From assembly GCF_003171515.1 (NCBI RefSeq), contig NC_089390.1:1426001-1490000 (forward strand): DNA of 64,000 nucleotides, read 5' to 3'. A program made the translations under genes and the position numbers. The DNA comes from Pyrenophora tritici-repentis. Its lineage: Eukaryota > Ascomycota > Dothideomycetes > Pleosporales > Pleosporaceae. Positions 1 through 12,540 of the stretch are shown piece after piece (position 1 is the stretch's first letter; each line of letters starts with the position of its first letter). The notes under the pieces were generated by a model that ran no database searches, had not been told where the DNA came from, and saw only the letters and a program-made list of their open reading frames with translations.

Positions 1-891
1 CGAACTCTTACACGAAACCAACTCGTCTTGAACGTGGGACTGACCGAAGTACAAGACTTCATCATCGACAGTGTCTCGCGCGTGCTCGACTCGGCCAACA
101 TCCAGTACGTAAAGTGGGACAACAACCGTGGTATGCACGAGCTTGCTCGTCCATCAGACGACTACACCTACATCCTGGGTCTCTACCGCGTCATCGACAC
201 CCTCACCACAAAGTACCCTGACGTTCTCTTCGAAGGCTGCGCTTCAGGTGGTGGTCGCTTTGATCCAGGACTGCTACACTACTGGAGCCAACATTGGACA
301 AGTGACAACACCGACGCCAGCAACCGTCTCACCATTCAAATGGGCACCTCGCTTGTCTACCCACCATCAGCAATGGGCTGCCATGTCTCCGCCGTCCCCA
401 ACCAACTCACCAAACGCAACATCAGCATCGAGTACCGCGGCCACGTAGCAATGATGTGCGGCTCCTTCGGTCTCGAGCTGAACCCCTCCGAGCTCTCCGC
501 CGAAGAAACCGCACTTATCCCATCCATTATGGCAGAAGCCAAAGCCGTAAACCCCATCGTCATCTCCGGCCACTTCTACCGCCTCGCGCACCCTGATGTA
601 TCGAATTGGCCCGGTGTCCAGTTCGTCAGCGCTGATGGCGCGCAGGCGGTCGTGTTTGCGTTCCAGCAGTCGTACATGGTGAAGCCGGCGGCACCGCCGC
701 TGAAGTTGCAGGGCTTGGATCCCAAGGCGAGGTACAGTAATGATTTGGATAATGCGACGTATAGTGGGGCTACGTATATGAATGGTGGGCTTAATATCCC
801 CTGGCCTCAGGGCGATTATCAGAGTAAGCTTATTTGGCTGAACAAGGTTACTGCGAATGGATCGCAAGCGAGGGAGGCACCTATCTGCTGA
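1..891 (+). CDS. alpha-galactosidase, GH36, C-terminal part (5' truncated)
   Basis: The frame is open from base 1, so the gene begins left of the window; 296 residues are visible. GH36 enzymes release terminal alpha-1,6-galactose from raffinose-type sugars and galactomannan. The family nucleophile motif YVKWDNNR is present, with the Asp at visible residue 40, and the acid/base motif WTSDNTDA follows near residue 102. The R-N-Q-L-V-L stretch just before the nucleophile region also fits the family. The C-terminal beta-sandwich is present and ends near NGDYQSKLIW-like sequence. The last dozen residues (after WLNKV) look atypical, so the stop may lie in a read-through tail or an unrecognised last intron. 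The signal peptide, if any, is outside the window. Confidence 0.9.
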   Translation, partial: RTLTRNQLVLNVGLTEVQDFIIDSVSRVLDSANIQYVKWDNNRGMHELARPSDDYTYILGLYRVIDTLTTKYPDVLFEGCASGGGRFDPGLLHYWSQHWTSDNTDASNRLTIQMGTSLVYPPSAMGCHVSAVPNQLTKRNISIEYRGHVAMMCGSFGLELNPSELSAEETALIPSIMAEAKAVNPIVISGHFYRLAHPDVSNWPGVQFVSADGAQAVVFAFQQSYMVKPAAPPLKLQGLDPKARYSNDLDNATYSGATYMNGGLNIPWPQGDYQSKLIWLNKVTANGSQAREAPIC

Positions 892-1061
892 TGGGACGGA
901 AGTTGGTGTGTTTAGAATTAACTCTAATAATCTAAACGGTGAAGCAATAGTTTCCTTTGATGCATGTGAAGTAACATTTGGGTGCATGGTTGTTCACATT
1001 TCAGCGAATAGAAGTTACCAACTACCCTACCTTCTGACCTCCTCATACTACCACCGCCCAC

Positions 1062-2929
1062 CTACATCCTCGGCGGCAACACAGTAGGCACTGGCGCCCT
1101 ACTCGTCGTCCTAGGTAACTCGGGCACTGCAGGCGTCGGTACACAAGCACACGCACTACTAACCCTAGCCACGACCTCCTCCCCCGCACAAGCCTGTCTC
1201 GCAAAATCCGGCACCACCCCCACATCCTCGACCAACCTCTGGGTAAACTCGCCGCAAAACTGCTGCGAAGCCTCCAACCTACCCTCCACATTGGCCGTCC
1301 TCATCGCACTCAGACAAGTATCCGCTTCGCAGACACTCGGCTTCTTACACTCCTTGCTCGTCATCTTGACAACAAAGGACCCGCGCTCAATGGTATGCAC
1401 GAAGATGAACCCGGATTTGAACTCTGCATAGCTGGACCATGAGCCTGTGAAGGCTACAGTGCCTCCGCCTTCATTCTCGTCGTCTTCGGGATAGATGTCG
1501 AAGAAGCCTGCTTCGCAGAGCCCTGCGCCACTGGGGTCCTGGGTGATGGATGCGATATCCAGGACGCTGAGACCGTTGCCGTAGTTGGATTGGTACAGAT
1601 GCTCTCCAACGATGTACTGGTTGTGATCGATTGCTCTGCGGGTTCCCTCGTAGTTGCCGCTGTAGAATGGGTTTTCCAGGTCGCGGATGTCGAAGATGTG
1701 TGTGGTGGGTAGGCCTTGCGTCATGGGGCCTACGCGGGCATCGCGCTCGTCAAATTCGTCATCGAGGAAAATGTATTCTTGCCATGTTTCGTTGTTGACG
1801 ACGCCTTGGTGGACGTATTCGGCGCCAGGGTAAGTGGTGCGTGAGATTATGGTTGTTGTGTTGCCCGCTTTGTTTGTTACGTCGTAGATGGTCAGCGTGT
1901 CTTCGTTGTAGCCGTAGCAAATGTCGCGGCCATAGTATCTCTTGTCGGGTCCGCGGTACACGAGACATTGGGCGTCGTGCACGTAGCCGTCTGCGGAGGC
2001 GCAGCCAGGGGATGTGGGGTTAGCGGGATCGCTCATGTCGATGAAGATGAGACCTCCACGGCAGGGCAGGTCTCCGCGCACACGGATTGTCTCGTTACCG
2101 CCAACAGAGCCGACGGCTACGGCGTAGTTGAGCTCGGGGTTGACGACGATGTTGTGTGTTCGGCCTACGGGTAGGTCGTTCCACTCAGTACCCAAGCCCC
2201 AGTGTCCTGTAAGATCATCTTGAGTGAAGTTCCTCGGCTCACTCCCATCTAGATCGAGAAGCTTCTTCATGTCAAAGATCTGGACGCCGTGCTTGATAGC
2301 CTCGCTTCCAATCACCGCGTAGTCTCTCATAACGCGGATCTCGCGCCACCGCGAACCGATGGCGTCGTATGGAGGCAGACGTCCAAGATAGATGAGCTTG
2401 CCTTCGCTGCTGATTTCCGCAAAAGCAGTGCCGTCGAACTGGCCAATAGCGACAAACTCCCTTCCATCTGAAGATGTCCAGCCCCAGGACGAAGAGCCCT
2501 GGCCCTGGGAGCTACCAAGGAGCGAATGGGGAAGGAAGTGGTACAAATCGATCTACAATCATTTAGCAATTTTTTATACTGCCTATCAGTAACAGATGGG
2601 AAACGAACATTGTGGCATTTGAACGTGTTGTTAAAGTCTCCTGGGATCGCTGCCGCAAACCCGTTCTCACAAAGTGTATACCCCAGTTCCGGATACCTCG
2701 AGCTATTCATTGCCCCCGCGGCGATTTCGGCATCCCACTGTGCCTAGAACCCGATTAGTATTCATCTCCAGCAGTTTAGTTTAAGAAAGTGATTTCTCAC
2801 CATCTTCATCCCCATGATTCTCGCATGTACAGTCCCATCCGCATACTCCTCCGACGTCCCCAACGCAGCCGCATTGCTCAACCCCAAGAGCCCAGACCCC
2901 AGGGCCAAAATCTCATACAAACGAACCAT
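1062..2929 (-). CDS. secreted choice-of-anchor B family (LVIVD-type) protein
   Basis: Three exons: 2929-2801, 2743-2609 and 2552-1062, giving 584 residues. Both introns are GT-AG and the joins are in phase (MKM|AQWD and CHN|IDLYHF). The N-terminus MVRLYEILALGSGLLGLSNAAA is a clear signal peptide. The body matches fungal proteins labelled choice-of-anchor B or regulatory-P-domain protein: a C-x-N-I-D-L-Y-H-F-L entry motif, then beta-propeller-like strands with repeated phrases such as YAVIGSEA, IFDMKKLLDLDG and THIFDIRDLENP. The C-terminus has several Cys and a Thr/Pro/Ser/Val-rich tail. It is probably extracellular or wall-associated; the molecular function is unknown to me. It converges with the alpha-galactosidase gene, 170 bp away. 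Confidence 0.85.
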
Positions 2930-4228
2930 GACTAGCCCCACAAATTACTCACTAAAACTAACGGGTAACAGGCACACCAAATAAGTATGTTTAAAGCCCG
3001 GTGCTTCTCCAGACTACAGGATATCCACCTCTCACTATATACCCCCCACCCAAAACCCACACCTTCGTATCTTTCTTCTCCGCCCCCCAAAATCTGCCCG
3101 ATCATCCGTCCATCGTGCCTTGGTCACACGATGGTGCAATGCTACTACAGCTCTTGAGCCCCCATGGCACACATGTAGTCGGCAGGCAGACGAGGTCGTA
3201 CAATCCGAGTTAAGAAGGTCAATAGATACGCACGGTTAGTACCAAGATGGGTTTTGCTTGGTATGCTACTATTACGTTGGAGTACCTAGGTACCCACACT
3301 GTTGAGAATGGCGAATGGTGGCCTACATGCTTGGCCAGTGACGACAGGTGGGTAGGTTGGACTTGGCGAGGTTCGGCGCCGAAGCTCGTGGGCTGGGCGT
3401 TGGGCTTGGGAGGTGGGATGGGTAGATGGGTTACCCCGTTCGTCCGCTGGGAGGAGTGAGAAGAGTCTTTTTTTGGCGTTGCTGCCTTGTGCTAGACTTC
3501 GGACATTGCCGGGCGGGCTATTTGAGCGTTGAGGTAATCTTAGGTGCTTCCCTCGCTTCATGTCTTCATGTTCATCATATCTGTAATTGGATAGACAAAT
3601 GTACTATGCCAATTTACTAAATAGTCTAAGACATTTGCTCATAACTTCATCAGTTGAACAAGTGTAATTTTTCTCTTTGCTTCCCAACTTCTTTATATCA
3701 TTCCCGCGCAAATACAGTCAACAAACACGCCATCGCAACATCAATCACTCATCCGAGAATTCGTCTGCGAAAGCAATCTTGTAATGAATGACTCGGACTT
3801 TCAGAGAAATTAAACAAAGCAACACTAAAATGCATTGGACAGGTCGCGATCGAAGTGAACTAGAGAGTTACAACTTCGAGCAGTGAGGCTCTGTCCTCAC
3901 CCTGCGCAAACCGTTGGAAAAACGCTTAACTCATTCGGTGCCAGCCGGTTGACAATGGGGTATAATGCTTTTGGTAGACTCGCAAACGCCGTTGAAAACA
4001 TATGTACCAAGGAAGAAAAGCAATCAGCCGTTATCGTGAGGTGGCGTCGGTCATGGCTATTCGTAACAAGCCATGCTGGTATTGTCGACGTTCGATTGTA
4101 TGTGCATGGTCGAAATGCACTGATAGTAGCCTGAGGCGTCGAGCAAGTCCCGATCCTCTCGATCAATCATCGCATACTACGTCGAAGCTGCGAGATATCG
4201 CGCGATCGTATCTAAGTAGATACGTGGT
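2930..4228. other. intergenic region, no gene seen
   Basis: This stretch holds the promoter of the minus-strand choice-of-anchor-B gene at its left end and the 3' side of the minus-strand regulator at its right end. Short ORFs of up to about 90 codons occur on both strands, but none has a domain, a signal peptide or convincing splice extension. No tRNA or repeat array is visible. Confidence 0.5.
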
Positions 4229-7200
4229 TTAGCGCCAACCTTGTTGGCTAAAATGATGGTTACTGAGCGGTGGCCTACCATTGTTCATGTTCAAAGTGGG
4301 ATCCATGAAAGATTGTGCCCAATCCTCATGGGTCATCAGCTCATCGAACTGCATATTGTTTGGACCCGGCATCTGCATGCCTGGCTGAGGTGGATAGCCC
4401 CTGTATTGCTGCGCGCCTTGCATCAAGTACATCGGCATTGGGCCGAAGAGTTGGGCCTCGTTGTCATTCATGTGACGACCCGGTCCATTGGGCATGCTGG
4501 TCGGAGCGAACATGGCAGGGTGGCCTTTCGGATCCATGCTGCTTGACAACTGCGGGGGGTGGCTTCCAGCTGCCGGTGTACCAGTAGCGCGGTCGAAAGT
4601 CTGAGGATGCTTGTTTTCAAATGCAGTCATGGGCTGATTTGGATAGGCAAGTGGGTCTGCAGAGGGGAACATCATGGTTGAAATATCCGCAATTGGAACG
4701 TTTAGACCGGATGGATCCGCAAAGGAACTATTCAGGACTGAGGGGCCAAAAGTGGAGGGTTGTTGAGAATCATGAATGGGAGTCAACCCAAAACTTGGGA
4801 GACTATCATTTGAGGATGTAGGTGTGAGATCCGGCACACCGTCGAACAAATTGGGATTGGAAATGGAGTGTGAGGGATAAGAAGAGCCCAAACCAAGGCT
4901 GCTAAATTGGTTATGAGATGAAGAAAATGGCTGGGCCTGGCCAGCGGTTTTGACGTTGGGAATAGAATCCGGATAGGTACTCGCACGGCGAGGCACTGCG
5001 GCTTCGTTTCCGAGTAATGTGGGGCATGTGCCAAGGGACTGTGGTGAACTTCCCTGTCGGCGCTTCCTCGATGCGATGATCTCTCCGCCGTGCCTGATCG
5101 ACTCCGGCAGACGCTCAAACATACCCTACAAAACCTGATTAGCATATTTGCTCGTGCCTGGCCAATGACATACGTACTTTCAGCGCGGTGCTGCATCTAT
5201 CAGCTGCCAGGCTTCTTTTGGCAAAGTAAGCCAAGACTTCTTTTCCTTCAACAGCATCTCGAAGTAACTCGAAGCTGGTGGGACTGGTCGGATTCTCCAA
5301 TACAAAATACAGGATTGATACAATGGCGAAAAAGGTCGTGTACATGGAGAACCAATACGCGCCGGCCAGTAGTCCGCGCTTACGCATCTCCGTAGAAATG
5401 TGGATGATGTTTCGCGAGACATTGACACAAGCGGACGCGCATGCAAAAGCTCTCTGGTCGATTGTACTAGCATTGCACGATTGCGAAACATAGTGCAGGA
5501 ATGGTCGATAGAGCAAAAGCTGCGCATGACCGAATGCCATACGGAGAAGCTGTTGGACCCTGATATAAGTTAATAAGCGTTGTCATTAACAGATGCAAAC
5601 GGCTTACCTCTTAATAATTGGCGGGGCCTCCCCACCGGGCTTGAGTGCAATAGGCAACTCATCTAGCCAACGCGCCAGGTCCTGTTCGATCTCTCGGATC
5701 TTCGAGTAACCCACAGTGTATGTGACTGAGCCCTTGGCGCTGGATTGTGTTCCTTTGATAGGATACACGTACTTGCAGGTCTTGTTCAGTACTTGCACAA
5801 GACGCGTATGGGCATTGAAGGCCGCCATGACGGAAATGCTGCCCTCTGGCATTGGAAGAATCTCGGTCTCGGTAATATATTCGTCGTCGACCTCCACTGG
5901 CGATTCTTGGTCAATGTCCTCGTCTTCGAGAAACCGGGGCAATCCAAGCATGGCTCCAACATAAGTATCCATTCTTCGGATGACCCAGAAGATGCGCTTG
6001 CGTGTTTCAGACTCGATGGGGTTGAATTTCACGTTGAAAGAACGGTGCAATCCCATGCGTAGTGCCGAACGCAAAGCAACTCCTATGTACGCATAGCAAG
6101 TGCTGAGCTTGGCTGAGGACTGCAGGAACTGGATCATGAATATAATAGCTTGGAGCGAGGTTAGATCTCTGCAATCGGTAATGTCCAAGAGTTGCCTGGA
6201 GGCCTTGAAATACTTGAGACTGAGGCTTGTCAGTCAAATTCGAGTGTGTGTGCTACAGATTCATGACTTACCCCTCGTCGGTGAGCGAGTCATAAGTTGG
6301 CGTATCAATCCCGTTGTCGTTTTCGGAATAGAGTTTGCCCAGAGCTAGTACTGCATACAGCAAAGGAAGGAAACTAGCATCGGTACTGGTGTAGTTCTCG
6401 GCTGGAACGTCGTAGATGCGGGCCATCTGCTTGTGGAAAGTGGGGAGGTGGACAACGCGGAGCATTGCACTGTATTGGATGATTGCACTGTCACAGAGAA
6501 TACGTGCTTCTTCATGGGTGGGTAGAACCACACTGGCTGAGCCGGCGTTGGATCCAGCAATTGATAAATTACTCGGAGAAGGCGCGTCATTGGACATGGT
6601 CCGGTGCCTGAGAGACGGGGAATCGTCTGATGGAATTTGGAACATATCATCAAACTGACGTAGTCCTCGCATGAAGCTCAAGCCTGAAGAGTGACCTTGA
6701 TAATCCCAGTTGCCTTCTTCGTCGAGATCCAGCTGGCCGGTTGCTTTTACCATGGCCTCCAAGTGCGAGTCGGACATGTCATCAGTCTGCGGAGGTACAT
6801 GATGCTGAGGTACACGTGAATCTACGGGCATTGCGAGTGGGCGCGGAACGGACTGCGATAGATGGGGTAGCATGCCATTCTGCAGGTGGGTGTCGATGGC
6901 GGGATCGTTCAAATCCACGGTCGGCAACACCACGTGAAGTAGGGCTTTTGCACGCTTCAATTGGCTCTCCAGAGCCTCGATGTACTGAGGAGTCGCATTT
7001 CGTCGCCTGTTGGACGGCTGGTCATATGTGCTGAAAAAAAGGTCAGTTATGCAAGTGGCAAGGTGCTAGTGCAAGCGAATTGGGCATTTACCATTCTGTG
7101 CGACACGATTAGCATGCATGCAAACAAAGTTTGGGTTCGGGTGGGAAGCTCACCATAACTGTAGACTGTACAGTGCGTACATGGCTGCTTGCCGTCGCAT

Positions 7201-7403
7201 TTGATCTTCTTCCGGCGGCACTCGTCGCAGGCCCTCGTCACTCGTCGTCTCTTTTGGGGCTGTGGCTTCGGTGCCTGATCGTCATTGGGGTCTGAGTTCT
7301 CCTCGCCATACTCAGACGTGTCCTCGGGCTGTACTTGGTGGGGGCCCGAGCGGGCAGAATCTGCTGCGAGGCTCTCTGTTGTCGTGAGGGCTGGGGAAGT
7401 CAT
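4229..7403 (-). CDS. Zn(II)2Cys6 transcription factor, Asg1/Por1-like, with 4-nt microexon
   Basis: Six exons: 7403-7154, 7095-7092, 7030-6272, 6225-5608, 5559-5178 and 5125-4229; 969 residues. The zinc cluster (about residues 61-85) has the spacing C-x2-C-x6-C-x5-C-x2-C-x6-C. Its sixth Cys codon is split between the 4-nt exon and exon 3. A basic linker (SNRRRN) and a short coiled segment ([13 protein letters not shown]) follow, then the fungal-specific regulatory domain (from about residue 210, with [20 protein letters not shown] and LYRPFLHY), and a Gln/Pro/Ser/Met-rich C-terminal tail suited to activation. The words [13 protein letters not shown] and HCTVYSY resemble, from memory, yeast Asg1 and Yarrowia Por1, regulators of stress and fatty-acid use; the targets here are unknown. 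It is a nuclear DNA-binding protein by family. Confidence 0.9.
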
Positions 7404-10400
7404 GGGTGTCGGATAGAGAGCATGTCCTGTGGCTGGGGGGATTGCGGCGCCTAAGAGTAAACTGGTGGATGCTCATGACAGGGTTGTGAGGCGGCGGAGA
7501 GGCTTGTGGGTCAGCCTTTAGCTTCGGGTTAGCGCCCTCACTCGCATGGGTACTGGGCACTGGCACCGTCCCGCCCTTGGACGCCGGCATCGAATCGTTG
7601 GTGCTCCGCCGAGTCGTCCGCTTTTCACCTTCACCCGCAGGCCAAGCTCGAGACTGGTCAGCGCATCTCGGCGAGCTGAGTCTGTATGCAATTCCCTAGC
7701 ATGCCTCCTGTCCATGTCGGCTATTCAGGCAACCAGCTGGGGCATGGTGAAGATTGCCTTGTTTCCCATACAATGGCAGACCGCCCTCGTTCCCCCCCCT
7801 GCTCCCACCTGAGCATCTCACGACCAGCTTGGCTATTGGCAACCCTCCCAAAGCGTTTAGCACAAGGCAGCGGGAGCTGCACCACTATCCTTGCCAAGTC
7901 ATCAAGCACAGCCATGCTACGATCGGTACCCTGTGGCGCCGTACAGCTGCTATCGTGCTCAGGTTCATATGATGAGACACAGATGAGGGGTCTACTGGCA
8001 CGGGGGGCCGCCACCGACGCCACCCAAGAAACAGTCTGTCGTGACGGCTTGTAACATCAGGCCAAAGCTGCATCCAAGCGAAGCGGAGCCCCGAACTGGC
8101 TTTGCATTGTTGCAGCTTGCTCGTTCGCCATGCTTCCTCGTGTGCTCTAAAGCCTCTGCTTGCAGCAAAGATCATCAATGGGCAATTCGCTTACAACCGA
8201 ACGATGCACTTGCTTCGGTCCTTGATTAGCAATTCTTGCCATGTACCCCAAGCCTACCACTTTCACCCTACATTCGGCGTGTCATCAAGGGCGAGCTTCC
8301 GAAACTTCTACCTCCACTTGCACCAGCCTTGCGCGACGTTTCGTAGCGCCGGATAAAGTCGCCAGGAAGGGTGACGGCGGTGGCTGAAATGCGGCTGTTG
8401 CCCTTGTCTTGATGTGGTTTACAGTCTCCCGGCCGCCCGAGCTCGCAATGCACCACGGCCCTCTGTCATGGCTTGGTGCTGGCTTTGGCAAGCGGAGGCC
8501 CTGTAGAGAACGTGGTAGAATTGGCTCGTTTACAGTGTAGAATACACAACCTAGTGCACTGGTAACGTCGAAATCTTGAACTGGGCAGCCTCTTCCTGTC
8601 TGTACTCATCACAATCAGACCACTCCTGAACATGACCGAATACGGTCGGAATACGCTGTGGGTCCAACTCCCGCCTCAGTTTCCCTATCCACACAGTCTA
8701 CCAGCAAAGCGTATTGGATGCACGGAGCGAGTCTGCGAGAGCATCCTTCAGAGTATTTACACGAGCGCAAATCCGAGCAAAAACTCTGCTCAAGCAGTCC
8801 TGTCCCTGCAGCTACCATTGCACCGCGGCTTCGGCAAACCGCAATCGACGGCTCGCCGTTCGTCGATCGTTGTTTGGTACCCGTTGCCCTGTGAATCTCA
8901 CAAACCTCGTCTCCGAAGTACCGTTGCTGCAGATATGTCATACTGAGGTTTCTTGGCAGAATCCACGCCTCCGTATGTGGACGCCAATACGCTGGTAATG
9001 GGAACTACCCTGGCTAGGTACGACTTTTAGTGTTGCTTGTCCCAAGCTAGACGTGCCGATAGCCGGCTGACTCAGCACTTTCGCTTACTATCACACCTGT
9101 CGTTCCGCCCCTTCCCAGCACAGATACATTTGTCGATTCGACACCAATTCCTCCTTTTCAGCCACAAAGCTGACTATTCTCTTAGCCACAGCACCAGCCA
9201 CGCAAGCGAGCATCAGTCACAGATGCACTGCGTCCTGCCCAGGCGGGGCCACGCATTTGCCCATCCAGTGCAACAGGGTATGCGTCGACTCACACTTGGC
9301 TGGTCAAGACGTCATTTGCATAATGCCAAGGAACAGCTGTCTCCAGATTGGCCGTGACATCGCAATTTGCTGTGGCGCATGACATGGCTTCTTGTAGCCA
9401 AGTCTGCAGGCTAAACACGTGGTTGGCATCCAACGCTTGGTACATATTGCGCCCGACTGTACGTAAAAGACGGACAACATGTTTGCCAGGAGATATGGTG
9501 CATAGTCGTGCAATTAATCCAAGTTGACAGCTGTGACGTCGGGCGCAGATGTATGCGGTGACCTGATCGACGACCCCAACCCCATGCCTACTCCGAAATG
9601 CACGCTTTTTAGGTGCCATGATCGAGAAGCATCGAGTGAAACGATCAGCGCATCGGTAATTTAGTGGTAAACAATGTGCAATATCGGAAGAAAAACTCTG
9701 GCCAACACGTGTTTTTGACAGCAACAGGCGTTGTGCAAAGGAATAAGTGGTATAAACAAGCATCGGCCTTGCATGCATTAGGCTTTTGGTGGACCAAAGT
9801 TTGGATTAACTTAAGACACCAGCGTATCCTGGATCCCTCACTGAAACCGTGTCCTTGGGTTGCGCCACTGCAGAGATAATCCGGTGAGTGTCGAGGATCG
9901 TTATCTCCACTAGCACCTTGGTTGGTAGTGGTGGTGTTGCGATGTCTAAAAGTAATTATTGCGGTTGAATCAGCTCAACCTCTCCGCAAGAAAAGCGTCT
10001 CCGGGTCAACACTCTATTTCTTTTTTTTCTTTAGAGAATGCAGGGCCACTCAGGGTAGCAACTTCCTTGCGCTGCATCGTGTGTACTGGCGGCAGAGTTG
10101 GGAAGATGGTTATTTTGCTCTTGGCGAAAAGCAATGGGTCGTCTTCAGTTGTAACTTATCTGGTCCATGATGAGATTGGGGTTCAGTAGCGACGTTGTTG
10201 ATGTTGAGAACCAAAAAGTTGAGAACCCATTGAAGTCGGCCCTTGAGGGTTGCAGTCGACACCTCATAGCTGTGGAGTACATAGCAGCTAGACTATGATA
10301 AATCTGATGGGGGTTGCAATGAGAAACGGCTTGTCAGCTCTAGTAATGACCGCGCAGCCAGAGCTGATACCAGGATCAGCTTGCAGGTGGAAGTCATAGG

Positions 10401-11485
10401 GTAAGCGCGAAAGTGAGTGACAATGTCGGCAAGTACGACGTACCCTGCCAACCCCACAGAAAAGAATGATTACACACTCGGTACAGAGAGCCGGAGGGTT
10501 GAATAGATTTGCCTTGAATGATTGAGAAGTAACGGCTTGTCTGCCTTGGTAAGTGGTACCTATGGCAATGGGAAATAGGACAGAGCAAGGCAGGGTCATG
10601 GTCGTTTCTAAGCATAAGTTGGTTGATGCTGGACATTGCAATGGTACAACAGAAAAACGACAAGATGCTGGTTCAGAACCACAGACCATCTCGTACCTTG
10701 ATTAGATGAAACAAGGCGTGAGAAATGCCGTCTAGATGACCATGGCTGTATCACTGCACGAATTTCCGCCCTAGTGTCGGCGGCTCCGCACACGTCGGAA
10801 ATGTGAATGTGGACTACAAGGGATGTTTGTATATGGCAGTAACTATGACATGCACGCGCTAGCCAAGGTGGTGTTAGTGAAGAGGTAGACTACGGCAGTG
10901 GACGTATTGTAGAATCCGAGGAGCCTGGGAGCTGCGGTAACGAGAACGAGGAAGAAGTGGGTGTGGGAGAGGCTGGGCAGCCAATGCAACCAACGAGATG
11001 CACCTGACTGTAAGAAGTCTTACAGCCCTAAAGAGTCAGAAGCACATATATAGCCTTACCACGCGTAGTTACACGTCTTTGCATAGTGTTGGGGAGTAAT
11101 AAATCCAATGTGTATGCAAACGTGAGGGCTCCTTTTCCCTATGATGGGGTGCGGGTAAGGCTCCTTGGCGGGATCCCAGATGTTCAGGGTCTCAGTGCGG
11201 CGCTGCTGTTGAAGACGTCGTGCTCCATGTCCCTATCCATCATTCACAGAGCGATCAAATGAGACTGCAGAACGAGCGACACTCGGTGCAAGAGAGGCGA
11301 GCTGGATGTTTGGAAGATGCGCAGAAGACTGAAGTTCGTGTGGTGATGAGCAGCACGCTAAACGCACGGGCCATAGCACACACCACAAGTCGGCTAAGCG
11401 AATATTTCCAATGGTGGCATCGGATTCTCTCCAACGAGCTCTCCCTCACGACAACTAACCTCACAGCACACCGGAGTCGAGCAAA
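7404..11485. other. 4-kb gene-poor region
   Basis: About 4.1 kb lies between the 5' end of the minus-strand regulator and the plus-strand RPL16 gene. Neither strand carries a recognisable domain. The longest ORF (9290-9778, minus, 162 codons) has no family signature. The region probably contains the promoters of both flanking genes and a long 5' leader. A tRNA-Gly-like half at 9650-9670 lacks a B box. Otherwise I see no structured RNA or repeat. Confidence 0.5.
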
Positions 11486-12540
11486 ATGTCGACATTCGAA
11501 CCCGTCATTGTACGTACGCACCGAATCAACGAAGCCCTATTTCGGCGTTGGCTGTCGCTTTTCGCCGCCATGGCAATCCGCGCTCGTCAACAACAGCAAT
11601 GTCCCATGGAGCCTTTGGCTGACAGCGCACCTAGGTCATCGACGGCAAGGGCCACTTGCTCGGTCGCCTCGCCAGCACCGTCGCCAAGCAGCTCCTCAAC
11701 GGCCAGAAGATCGTTGTCGTGCGATGTGAGGCCCTCAACATCTCCGGCGAATTCTTCCGCGCGAAGTGTACGTACATGCACCGAACCGAGCAGGAGACGC
11801 GAGGAGCAGGCCACAATGATTGCTTTGCAATGGGAGGCATACACGAAGAGGACGACGGTGTGGTCGACCATGTGCATTGTGGCTGCTCTTCTGCGAAGCG
11901 CTCTCGGGACACTCGAACCACCAAGACGACAACAACTGACAGGATGATACAGTGAAGTACTCGGCTTTCCTGCGCAAGCAGACCCGTTACAACCCCACCC
12001 GTGGTGGTACGTTTCCATTCACACACGATATGCGAGTCGCAGAGCTCGCATCGTCCCTGTTCGGCACATGAGCTAACTTAGCCGGCCAGGTCCCTTCCAC
12101 TTCCGCGCCCCCTCCAAGATGTTCTGGCGAACTGTCCGTGGCATGATCCCTCACAAGACCGCCCGCGGTAAGGCCGCCATGGAGCGCTTGAAGACGTTCG
12201 AGGGTGTTCCCGCTCCCTACGACAAGAAGAAGCGCGTCGTCGTTCCCCAGGCCCTGAGGGTTCTGAGGCTCAAGCCAGGCCGCAAGTACTGCACTGTCGG
12301 TCGTCTTGGCCACGAGTTTGGCTGGAAGTACCAGGACGTCGTTGCCCGGTACGTCGATTCAACCGCCACTTGTAGCTTCACTTTTGCTAATTCATCTACA
12401 GTCTCGAAGAGCGCAGGAAGGTCAAGGGTGCCGCCTACTACGAACGCAAGAAGGCTATCCGACGGCAGATGGCCGAGGCCAAGAAGACGGCCACGGTGGA
12501 CAGCAAGACCCAGGAAGAGCTTACCTCGCTCGGATACTAG
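11486..12540 (+). CDS. RPL16: 60S ribosomal protein L16 (uL13/L13a)
   Basis: Five exons: 11486-11509, 11635-11767, 11953-12006, 12090-12348 and 12402-12540; 202 residues, the normal size for this family. All four introns are GT-AG and all joins are in phase. The protein starts [20 protein letters not shown] and contains typical uL13 words: [39 protein letters not shown] and [11 protein letters not shown]. uL13 is a core component of the large cytosolic ribosomal subunit. The tiny 24-nt first exon and early introns are typical of fungal ribosomal protein genes. I checked introns 1 and 2 for box C/D snoRNA motifs and saw no convincing pair. Confidence 0.98.

Noticed and set aside
857..1087. Frame change at the 3' end of the alpha-galactosidase suggesting a broken gene
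   Set aside because: The conserved part of the family already ends near the WLNKV word, so the odd last residues do not require a frameshift.
9290..9778. 162-codon minus ORF
   Set aside because: No domain, no conserved-looking blocks, Cys/His/Thr scatter typical of chance; no splice extension.
11768..11952. Possible box C/D snoRNA in RPL16 intron 2
   Set aside because: GATGAT and CTGA words occur near the 3' end, but not in the order and spacing of boxes C and D, and no terminal stem is seen.
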